A stretch of 32,022 bases of DNA from Thoreauomyces humboldtii. Lineage: Eukaryota > Chytridiomycota > Chytridiomycetes > Spizellomycetales > Powellomycetaceae. Shown here one piece after another: positions 10,337-18,235 of the stretch (the stretch's first letter is position 1; each line of letters starts with the position of its first letter). The translations under genes and the position numbers were made by a program. The notes under the pieces are model-generated. The model saw only the letters and a program-made list of their open reading frames with translations. It had not been told where the DNA came from and searched no databases. The DNA lies in NCBI GenBank assembly GCA_027596035.1, contig JADGJA010000188.1, positions 1 to 32,022 on the forward strand. The letters run 5' to 3'.

Positions 10337-10960
10337 CGAACGGCAACATTGCGGGTGCGTGGAAGGGGGAAAATCATATTACATTTCTATTCTTCCTATT
10401 GGGAACGCGCAAGAGTGGCCTGCTGGAAAGCACCATCCGGCTTGGGTCGGCTCTTCTACTTACTTTAGCCGTAGCCACGGGCTGTGGTTTATGGCGCAGC
10501 AAATGGGCTACAGGGAAGGTCGGTCGGGTTGGAGCGACTTGTTCTGCGCATTTGGAGAAGAAGCTGAAAGGAAGTCGCTCTATAGTGCATACTAATGAGC
10601 GCTAGAGCGGATAGGGAGCGCCCACGAATCACTAGAGCATTTCATGAAGAGGTCCAATTCTATTGCCCCTCTGCGTTTCCATCGGGGCTTGGGACCCGCC
10701 TTTCGTCGAACCACGAAAGGGCCGCATTAACAATTGGGCGCCGCATCGAAGACCCAGTCTCTTTTGTTTGATCAGAGTGGTAAGGGACCAGGCCTAATCA
10801 GTATGCGGGGCGTGGTGCAGACATCGTGGCTGGACCCTTTGTGACCCAATCTTCTCGCAAGCGAACGATGGAGCTCTGCTACAGACACTCGCGTAATGTA
10901 GCGATCGCCCCACCCAAGACTGGGACACAAAGACATCCCCCCATCTGAAGAGTCGAGCAA

Positions 10961-11023
10961 GGTCCGGTGCACTCAATGGAACCGAAGTAACCGCACCTCA
11001 GGCGTTGGCCTTGCCTGTGGACC
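10961..11023. ncRNA. Possible three-way-junction RNA fold
   Basis: The 63 bases can pair as a closing stem GGTCC/GGACC enclosing two helices, GGTGC/GCACC and AGGC/GCCT, with only two-base linkers. Every pair is canonical. This is a hand fold of a short piece in a hairpin-rich region and may be coincidence; the strand of any transcript is unknown. Confidence 0.25.
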
Positions 11024-11058
11024 ATCTCTCCCTTCTCCTTGGAGAAGAAACCAACTCG

Positions 11059-11209
11059 AATGACCCTCCGGAGAGGGTCATATGCTTTGTCATGGTCATG
11101 ATTGTTCCCTCAGGGTTCCCAACGATCCGACAGCAACTGGATGATCCTCCGAAAAGGATCATATGCTCTGTCATGGTCGTTCCCTCAGGGTTCCCAACAA
11201 TCCGTGGTC
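11059..11209. repeat. Imperfect direct repeat carrying a covarying hairpin
   Basis: Two copies of a unit of about 75-80 bases (about 11059-11132 and 11140-11209) share TCATATGCT, TGTCATGGTC and GTTCCCTCAGGGTTCCCAAC. Each begins with a hairpin: TGACCCTC-CGGA-GAGGGTCA in the first copy, TGATCCT-N6-AGGATCA in the second. One stem pair changes from C:G to T:A on both sides, so pairing is kept. The second copy lacks about six bases after TCATGGTC. Confidence 0.75.
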
Positions 11210-11641
11210 GGAAACACGGCTTCAGCGTCTTAGGCTGACTGGTTTGCCATCACCAGTTAATCAGATCCTGCTACCAGCGGTTTGGTAGAGGTCTCGTAAG
11301 CTTCGGACTCGGTCGTGTTTAGGATCACGACTCAGTCGCGTTTGTGCTCGACTGTGTCCAGGGACCACAGCTCAGCCATTCCCCAACGAGGTCACTCACC
11401 GCGTAGTCCTCTCAGCGAAAGGATGGTTTCCAGCCAAGCGCCACCTTAGGTCGAAGCTCTACAAGAGAACAGCTCCCGCAGTACTACCTGGGTGGCCCTT
11501 CACCTGAGGTCTATCGAAGAGTTGCAAGAGGATGTGAGAACGACGAATGGACCAGGGACAGAAAAGCGGGAAATGCCCACCTGCTCAACCGGTGAGGGAC
11601 GCCGTAATCATTTGACTTGTTTGCTCCTGCTCGTTACCCTT

Positions 11642-12116
11642 CTAATGAGCAAGGCGATGCGGAGGGTGCTAAGAGAAGAGCAGAGGTGAAAAGAAAGCAG
11701 TCAGACTTAATTCAGGGTTCTCCCTTTGTTTAGACGAGAATATGCATACCTTACTACGATCATAAGCCTGTGAGAACCCCTTCCTAGCGTTGAGTTCACT
11801 TGCGTCGAACGAGGTCATGCATGCGCAGCATCTGAGATCTGAGATGACCAAACAAGAGCAATTTAGAGCAGTGATCAGAGAGTCAAGCAAAGGGAACTGC
11901 ATAGCATGGTGTATGAAATAGAACTATAAGCATACCTAGCAGGCTGTGTGAAGCCGATGAGAGGAATGCAATTTGGCAGATTGGCCGAAAATCGATCTTG
12001 CGTCCTGGGGAAAACGGAAGGAAGCGGTACAGCGTCTTAGCGGTGCAAAAAGCAAGCACATGATGCTTCCTAAAGATATACTCACGTTTCCACTTGCTAG
12101 CGGTGGAGGTAATCAT
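11642..12116 (-). CDS. Possible small spliced gene, unknown
   Basis: Four short exons (12116-12086, 12004-11936, 11838-11750, 11668-11642) join in phase to a 71-residue frame ending in TAG. The introns are 81, 97 and 81 bases. They carry good donors (GTGAGT, GTATGC, GTATGC), acceptors TTTTCCCCAG, TCATCTCAG and TTCTCTTAG, and branch-like CTAAG or CTGAC sequences. An in-frame TGA just before the ATG fixes the start. The product is basic and Cys-containing (SKWKRRKIDFRP, CCACMTSFDASELNARKG) with no domain I know. The splice signals are better evidence than the protein, so it may be a spliced non-coding transcript or a decayed gene. Confidence 0.3.
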
Positions 12117-12300
12117 CCTTCAACGTAACCCCGTTGTTGTAAAGGAGGGAAAGATGGGGAGATTGCCGCGCGAACGTCTGAACTAGCCACAACACACCAC
12201 CTCCCAGCCAAAACAAGCCCTACGTAAAATGGTTTGACGACGATGAGGGCATCTCTCTCCCTCCAGTCGCTTCGAGCTCGAACGATTCTTCGTCGAACTG

Positions 12301-12324
12301 GGGAGGACGGGAGGGGGACGGGGG
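12301..12324 (+). other. G-quadruplex-type motif
   Basis: Closely spaced G runs (GGG, GGG, GGGGG, GGGGG separated by one to five bases) lie between the 3' end of the EF-hand gene and the start of the small minus-strand transcript. The sequence can form a quadruplex in principle; no function is evident. Confidence 0.4.
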
Positions 12325-12396
12325 AGAGAGATATATACTTGTATGGCAGCTGAGATACGTGAACAATATTTCTCGCCTGTCTTTTGCTGGCAACGT

Positions 12397-12939
12397 TCAT
12401 TTCTTTTCTATGAGCTTCAGCTGACCATCGTAACCGAACGCGAAGAGGTCCTTCCACGTCTCAGTTTCCGCGTCTCCGCCTTCCTCTTCCGCTTCCTCGC
12501 CCTGTCCCTTGAGCTGACGAGCCCCGCCAGCGGAGCCCTCCTCGCCTTCCTCTGCCCCGTCGCTTTCGTCATCGTCATCGCCATCATCCTCTGCCAGGGT
12601 TTGCAGGTGGTACATGTCTATAAATCCGTCCTCGGTCAACCATCCCTTTTCGTTGACTTGGAAGGAAGACGTAATCTCCGCGATCGTGTCTTCGTCGAAC
12701 TGGACGAGGAGGGCAGGTGGGAGAAGATTTGGCAGATGAGATATGTGAACGATGATGTAGAGTGTTTGCGGACACGGCAGTACCTCCTCTCCGTTTGCGG
12801 CCACGGCGAAGGCCCTCATCTCCTGTGGAGAGAGGGCCTTGTCCGAGTCCTTGTCGAACCTTGAGAATATCTCTCGAAGTGCATGCTCTGCAGCTGGCGT
12901 GAAGCTGTCGTCTTCTGCGAGGAGTGCTGCTCGAACCAT
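12397..12939 (-). CDS. EF-hand domain protein
   Basis: Two exons (12939-12784, 12699-12397) give 152 residues. The 84-base intron (12783-12700) is a multiple of three and lacks stop codons, so the unspliced frame is also open. One canonical EF-hand is visible: helix HALREIFSRF, loop DKDSDKALSPQE with Asp at 1, 3 and 5 and Glu at 12, then a second helix. A second, degenerate hand (EITSSFQVNEKGWLTEDGFI, then DMYHLQT) lacks the calcium ligands. A Glu/Asp-rich linker leads to a C-terminal WKDLFAFGYDGQLKL. It probably binds calcium through the first hand; partners are unknown. The ATG at 12939 follows a CCCCCCAG sequence that could be the acceptor of a 5' UTR intron. Confidence 0.8.
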   Translation of the reverse strand: MVRAALLAEDDSFTPAAEHALREIFSRFDKDSDKALSPQEMRAFAVAANGEEVLPCPQTLYIIVHISHLPNLLPPALLVQFDEDTIAEITSSFQVNEKGWLTEDGFIDMYHLQTLAEDDGDDDDESDGAEEGEEGSAGGARQLKGQGEEAEEEGGDAETETWKDLFAFGYDGQLKLIEKK

Positions 12940-13629
12940 TGCTGGGGGGTGTTGTGTCGGAGGTTGAAAAACAGTCAAGAAAAAAAGCTAAAAACTGGAA
13001 AACAAAAAGAAGGAGAGAGAGGCGATCGGACATTCCGGAGGAGCGTGTTCGGACATGCCTTCGGGTTAGGATGAGTCACCAGACCACAGGTGACTCGGCG
13101 AAGGAGCCTCTCAATTCCCATCGCCTCAATCTCCTCATCGTAAACTAGCGGCTCATTGGCAGTCCTTCTTTGGTTCGTACGGGACGCTACCGTGCGGCAG
13201 ATTCGCTGCTTTGGTTTCCCTGCCTCCCCAGGCTGCTGGCTTTCGGTAAGTGTCGTCGGCATTGAACTCTCGGCAGCGAACCACCGTCGGGTAGCTGCAC
13301 GGGCAATTTCGAAAAGGGGGCGGGGTCACAATGTAAAGTCAGGATCTGCTACGCTGTGGAAGGGACCGAGCATTGGCGAGAATGCTTGCCCGTATGCTGT
13401 CGCTGCACAGTGGATGAGAGATGTCCCGTGCTTGTTCAAAAAAAACCATATCTCACCCATTCGCTTTCCTTTCAGAGGAGGCTTGGATACTTGCCGCATT
13501 TGCTTCCCCGGCCTTAGTGCGTAGTACACGGGCATCCCCTCAGGTATCTGGACCCTCCCGGAAAGACTGACTGATAACTCTGCTGAACTTCTTGGCTCCA
13601 CTGGTTAGCCTTGCTCGCCTGCTGCGACA
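12940..13629. other. Divergent intergenic region
   Basis: Upstream region shared by the EF-hand gene (-) and the BET-GATA gene (+). It contains an A-rich run at about 12970-13010 on the plus strand. Open frames here (for example 13156-13524) are Cys/Arg/Trp-rich and non-coding in character. I see no RNA gene or TATA box. Confidence 0.4.
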
Positions 13630-15438
13630 ATGGTCTGTGCTGCGTCCCCAGTCGTACCTTCGTCCCGGGATGGATCCAATCACGCAGATGTACTTCGCCA
13701 TTCGTCACCACCTCTCGCGGCTGACTTAAAGTGGGGCGGCATGCCGCTCGGTTCCATCGATACCAATGCCAGTCTGCTGTGCGTGGAAACAGGGCGCCTA
13801 GCGTCGCCGCCCACAGATTCGTCGTTCTCCTCCCAGGCCGACCAGGAACCGACTACCTCTTCTCCCGTCGAAATCTTTTCTAAGCATCAGAAAGAGTTCC
13901 TTCAACCTGAGGCTTCGGGAGCTCGACCACAATGCCCTTCTGGACTGTCTGGAAGCGATACAAAATCCTGCAGGCGGATGATGCAGGAGCTCCACAAGCA
14001 CGCTTCATCCTGGCCTTTCAAGGTCCCGGTGGATCCTAAACTAGCGTCGGCCCCGGACTATTTCGACGTTATCAAGAAACCAATGGATCTGTCCACTGTG
14101 GAAAGCAAACTGTCGTCCTTGCAGTATGCGAAGGTCCAAGACTTTGCCGACGACATCCAGCTCATGCTCAATAACGCTTTTCTGTACAACCCGCCGAGCA
14201 ACTGCGTGCACCAGCTTGGTCGGTCCCTCGAGCGATACTTCCTGTCCGTCCTTCACAGGCTTTTCCCGACCATAACGACTCTTACGATTCCCGAGACCGA
14301 AGGAGAGAAAACCGACCCGGACCCGTCTGCATGGTCAAATCGCTCGTGGAAACGTAGCGTTCGTGCCCCCAAGCTCTTTGAGCCGCCGACCCCAGCGAAG
14401 AAGCAAAGAATGGCGGCGACCGCGAAGCGCCGAAACTCCACCACTGCGATTCCCACTCGTGTGGAAGAGGCGCGGGAGTGGAGTGATGACGATGTGGCGC
14501 AGAAAATGAGCAATCTTGCAAGCTGTCTGCAGACAATCAATGAGCAGATGGCTGATCTCACTGCAAGTAAGCCGAGGACGAAGCGCAGGCGCTCCTCCGT
14601 TAGCGCCGCTGTTCCATCACCATCCACTGTCAAACGTCGGCGACCTTCAAGAGCGGAGATCTTTCGATCGCCGGCCCTTTCTTCTCCGCTTAAGGAAAGC
14701 CCACTTGAGGATGTCGACCATGACACCAAGCTCTGCGAGCACTGCGCTACTAACGAGACCCCAATGTGGCGGCGAGGTCCCTCGGGCTGCGCTACGCTCT
14801 GCAACAAGTGCGGAGTCAAATGGCGCAGCGGAAGACTGACTGACGAGACCAAGGCTCCTGCTTCTGGCTCCACTTCACCGACAGCCCCACCTCGTCCCAG
14901 CAACTCGTCGAGTGGACCTTGTCGAGAATCACTTGCCTCGAAATATCGGCGGGAGCCGACGCCGCTCACATACGAAGAAAAAACTACGCTATCGGAACTG
15001 CTTACATCTCTCCCAGAGGACAAGCTTCGTGAAGCCCTCGATGTCATTCGACGAGGCCTCCCTCAGGGTCTTTCTTACGACACCGAGGAGGAGATCGAGC
15101 TGGACATCGAGGCCATGGACGGACAGACTTTGCATGAGCTTAACGCCTTCGTCCTCAACAACGCTCCCCGCCGAAAGGGAAAGCTTGACAAGATGACGAC
15201 CCCCAACGTCACGTACGAGCAGAAGAAGATGCTTTCCAAACGCATATGTAGCTTATCCGAAGACCAGATGGCACGAGTGCTCGACATCATCCGTTCCGGA
15301 ATCCCGCATCTAAAGCACAACACGGAAGAGATCGAGCTCGACATCGACGCCATAGACGAGACCACGCTGCGCAAACTATATGCGTACGTCGAATCGATCG
15401 ATGTCAAATACCCCGAAAGCGACTTTGATATGGAGTAG
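13630..15438 (+). CDS. BET-type protein: bromodomain, GATA zinc finger and two ET domains
   Basis: Intronless, 602 residues, start GACAATGG. Domains in order: a bromodomain at about 112-215, with the WPF shelf at 128-130, the ZA loop [20 protein letters not shown] and the acetyl-lysine-binding Asn187 in LYNPPSN; basic patches ([13 protein letters not shown]); a coiled-coil segment at about 284-312; a GATA-type finger at about 369-403 of form CX2CX18CX2C (Cys369, 372, 391, 394; [10 protein letters not shown] and LCNKCGVKW); ET domain 1 at about 445-510 ([13 protein letters not shown]...[10 protein letters not shown]); ET domain 2 at about 526-590 ([13 protein letters not shown]...[10 protein letters not shown]). 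BET proteins read acetylated histones and recruit transcription factors through ET. Fungal Bdf1 has two bromodomains and one ET, so this order is unusual. The finger spacing is the one used by White-Collar and plant-type GATA factors. All key residues are intact. Confidence 0.93.
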   Translation: MVCAASPVVPSSRDGSNHADVLRHSSPPLAADLKWGGMPLGSIDTNASLLCVETGRLASPPTDSSFSSQADQEPTTSSPVEIFSKHQKEFLQPEASGARPQCPSGLSGSDTKSCRRMMQELHKHASSWPFKVPVDPKLASAPDYFDVIKKPMDLSTVESKLSSLQYAKVQDFADDIQLMLNNAFLYNPPSNCVHQLGRSLERYFLSVLHRLFPTITTLTIPETEGEKTDPDPSAWSNRSWKRSVRAPKLFEPPTPAKKQRMAATAKRRNSTTAIPTRVEEAREWSDDDVAQKMSNLASCLQTINEQMADLTASKPRTKRRRSSVSAAVPSPSTVKRRRPSRAEIFRSPALSSPLKESPLEDVDHDTKLCEHCATNETPMWRRGPSGCATLCNKCGVKWRSGRLTDETKAPASGSTSPTAPPRPSNSSSGPCRESLASKYRREPTPLTYEEKTTLSELLTSLPEDKLREALDVIRRGLPQGLSYDTEEEIELDIEAMDGQTLHELNAFVLNNAPRRKGKLDKMTTPNVTYEQKKMLSKRICSLSEDQMARVLDIIRSGIPHLKHNTEEIELDIDAIDETTLRKLYAYVESIDVKYPESDFDME

Positions 15439-16295
15439 AAACACTTCTCGTATTTATTTCACCTCGAGTGCTGGGCGTTCCGATTAGTCCAGGGCCGTTC
15501 GCTACCTTGTCATATTCCCCCCTCCCCCTCCCCCCTTTTCTCTCTCTCTCTTTCCCGAGCGCCTGCTTCGCTTCTCTACTCGGATACCAATTTATACCAC
15601 GCGGGTTAGAGGTGCACCGATATTCTAATCCCTGTGTTGTATTGGTCAAGTGCGAGTTTTCGAGAGTTACAGGATGCTGAAAGAAGATATGTTCCCGATC
15701 AGTCCAGCACATCTCAACCACATGGGGCCTCTTAGAGTAAACGCGTGGGACTGTGTCGCCTGTGTCTATATCTCCCGCTTCAGGCTGATGTTTTGAGGGA
15801 TGTTTTCGGTACTGCGCAAATCATTTCCGTTTCCTCCTGTGGTACCGTTGGTACTAAAGTGCGTAGCTATCCCGGGCCATCGAGAAAAGTGGAGGGACCA
15901 AAGGCGGAGGTAAAGGTAGTCACGGTCCTGTGTACCATGTAGAGACGGAAGAATGTGCATGTGACTTGGAGTTGCGCGCGGTCTGGCCAAGCCCTGTCAC
16001 AAGGAAAGTGCCACACTCGAAAAACCATAACTAATTAAAACCACGCCTGAGGCGAAACGTATAAGAGCACGAGGGGCGTTGACCTTGGCCCTTCTCAGTC
16101 GGAAGCTTGCAAGATGTACTATTGTGGAGAAAGAACGTACAACAGGATGGTTCAACAAGATGGCGAGCATGGACGAATGCAACAGCTGCGGCAAGTCGAC
16201 GCGTCCGCAGTCGCCTCGCGACGCGTTTTCGCTTTGCAGGATTTCTGCGCCCGTTCCGCTGAACTAAACCCCCTCGTTACAACCCCGTCGGAACC
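15439..16295. other. Intergenic region with CT tract
   Basis: 3' flank of the BET-GATA gene and 5' flank of the GT47 gene. A C/T tract lies at about 15511-15556 (CCCCCTCCCC, TCTCTCTCTC). No coding sequence or RNA gene is supported. Confidence 0.45.
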
Positions 16296-17748
16296 ATGCA
16301 CCGGGTCCGCTCACCGAGGTCACTTCTGCCGTTCCTGCTCGCGGCATGCGCGACGTTCCTCATCGCTTCCACAACACGTTGGACTCGACCCCGGAGGTAT
16401 ATGCACGAATCCGACAGCCACGCTACCGAGATCCGTTCACCGAGGATCTACATCTATGACCTGCCCCCCGAATACAACGTCCAGCCTCTGGAGATCGTGC
16501 GGCCCATGCGCATTCATGCGGGAGATATGGGGTCCGAGTACGGTGGATTGGGACCGGTGTTGGTCGAGCCGGGGTTGAGGGAGACGAATCAGTTTTCGTT
16601 GGAAGTGATCGCTCATGAACGGTTGGCTGTCAGGTCGGTTTTTGCGAGTGAAGGTCGAAAGCGCTCATGAACATGAGTCTAACCCGAATATACGCAACAG
16701 TGACCTGGGAACGCTGGATCCATCGGAAGCGGATTTGTTCTACGTGCCGTTCTACGCTGGCGTGGAACTGATGCGGTCCAACAGCCTGCCGACAATCGAG
16801 GAACGGAGCAGCGTTTCGCTCCAAGTTTGGGACTATCTTGCGAAACAACCTTTCTGGAACGGTGGAAACAATCATTTCATGGCGCTCGGACGTACGTTTC
16901 GTTTCATCGCTTTTGCCGGAGCAGTACTACGGGAAGGCTCACCTTTTATCGTGGTTCAACAGGCATCGAAATGGATTTCTTACAAACAGACGGCACCTAT
17001 GGCACGTCTTTCCTCTTACATCCGGCGGCGGCGAATGTCACGTTCTTCTCCATCGAGCCCGTCTCGGATCGTAGTGGAATCCATCATCATACGATTCCCG
17101 TTCCATATCCAGCTCATACCCACGCATCTCAGAACTCACTGCCGGAAGTTGACTACGATGCCAAGAACCTCCTGATATCCTCGAACTGGCTCTCCAGGAC
17201 CCCACTTCGGTACACACACAGAAAGATTGAGAAACCACAAAGGCTTCGGACTCCAAAGACTGACTTCAATCACTCACACCCACAGGCGAACCCTCCGCTC
17301 CCAATGCGACTCCCACCCGGACCTCTGCACGCACTACGAGGAACACGATTGGCAAGCCTTCAACAACACTCTGATAGCCGACCTCAACCTCCGCTCCACC
17401 TTCTGTCTCCAACCGGGCGGGGACTCGCCCACCCGGTCCGCGTTCTGGGATTCCCTCCTGATGGGATGCATCCCCGTCGTCTTCCCCACCGAATGTCCAT
17501 ACCCGCACGAAGCGTATCCGTTCTCGGACCGCGTGCCGTGGAACCGGACGATCGTTAGCCTGGACTCGGACCTCGACGTCGTGGAGCGGTTGGCGGCTTT
17601 GACCGAAGAGGAGGTGATGGGATACCAGGAGGAGATCGAGGAACGGAGGTGGATGTGGCAGTATTCGGATACCCCTGAGGACGACGATGCTTTCTCCGTC
17701 TTGCTCGAGGAGATTGTTGAGAGGTGGCGAGGGACGGCGGGATGGTAG
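16296..17748 (+). CDS. Exostosin-like glycosyltransferase (GT47 family)
   Basis: Four exons (16296-16633, 16701-16891, 16963-17209, 17286-17748) encode 412 residues, all junctions in phase. The first donor is GTCGGT, weaker than the rest. A signal anchor near residues 9-26 (LLPFLLAACATFLIAS) predicts a type II Golgi membrane protein. The exostosin fold signatures follow: RIYIYDLPPEYN; LDPSEADLFYVPFYAG; NHFMALGR; LLISSNWLSRTPLR; then the donor-binding half, LRSTFCLQPGGDSPTRSAFW and MGCIPVVFP with Glu in TECPYP. GT47 enzymes transfer sugars from nucleotide donors in the secretory pathway; acceptor and sugar cannot be told from sequence. A tail of about 60 residues is acidic. Confidence 0.88.
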
Positions 17749-18235
17749 CTTTTTTGGGAACGGGGACACGGGATTGCTACGAATGTATTCCCAGCAATTT
17801 GGATTCACATCATCGGAGCGGATGAGAGACGGCTTGCTGTCACTCTTTGATCGAAGATAAACCGATCGGCCCTCCCTTCTAGTCGACCATAGTTGGTTCA
17901 TCGGAGCAAAGCCATGCCCTCTGGGTGGATTACGATGAGAAAGCACGGGAGCTCTTCCATTATACCCACCTGTAAGCACGGCGGTCCCATCTTTTTTTAA
18001 CGACTGCACGCCTTTCTCGCGCTCTTGGAGTGATAAAACGGTGTGCAACGGTCTGCTATGTGTATTGTAAATTCTGGGGGCTATAGGATGAGGATGATGA
18101 TGATGACGGGATAACGTGTGAAATATGTACGCGGCGAGAGTAAGGAAGGGTGGTATGAGGTAACGAAGGTAAAAATGACTACTAAAACTAAGAGGGGCGA
18201 CGAGGGATTGTGGGACCTCAACTATCTATGGGACT
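17749..18235. other. Convergent 3' intergenic region
   Basis: Lies between the 3' ends of the GT47 gene (+) and the START-domain gene (-). It contains a GATGATGATGATG run near 18090 and no coding sequence that I believe. Confidence 0.5.

Larger units (their letters stand above)
10337..11641. other. Coding-poor, hairpin-rich tract
   Basis: After the RBM25 stop there is no credible coding sequence for about 1.3 kb. From 10565 to 11475 the DNA is unusually rich in perfect or near-perfect inverted repeats. Examples are CGCTCTA/TAGAGCG (10577/10604 area), CCTTTCGT/ACGAAAGG (about 10698-10719), GCTACA/TGTAGC (about 10878-10902), TGACCCTC/GAGGGTCA (11061-11080), TGATCCT/AGGATCA (about 11142-11161), CTACCA/TGGTAG (about 11271-11288), GACT-GTCGTG/CACGAC-AGTC (11306-11337) and CTGTGTC/GAC-ACAG (11352-11370). 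It could be a structured non-coding RNA gene or a decayed palindromic element. I could not match it to a known RNA family, rRNA or tRNA. Confidence 0.45.

Noticed and set aside
11221..11340. tRNA-like sequence in the hairpin tract
   Set aside because: There is a clover-like look (CTACCA...TGGTAG), but no B-box GGTTCGA and no proper acceptor stem.
15511..15556. C/T tract as a satellite or terminator
   Set aside because: It is a simple pyrimidine run of the kind common in fungal intergenic DNA.
17266..18048. 260-codon minus-strand open frame
   Set aside because: It is antisense to the last exon of the GT47 gene and extends only into non-coding flank.
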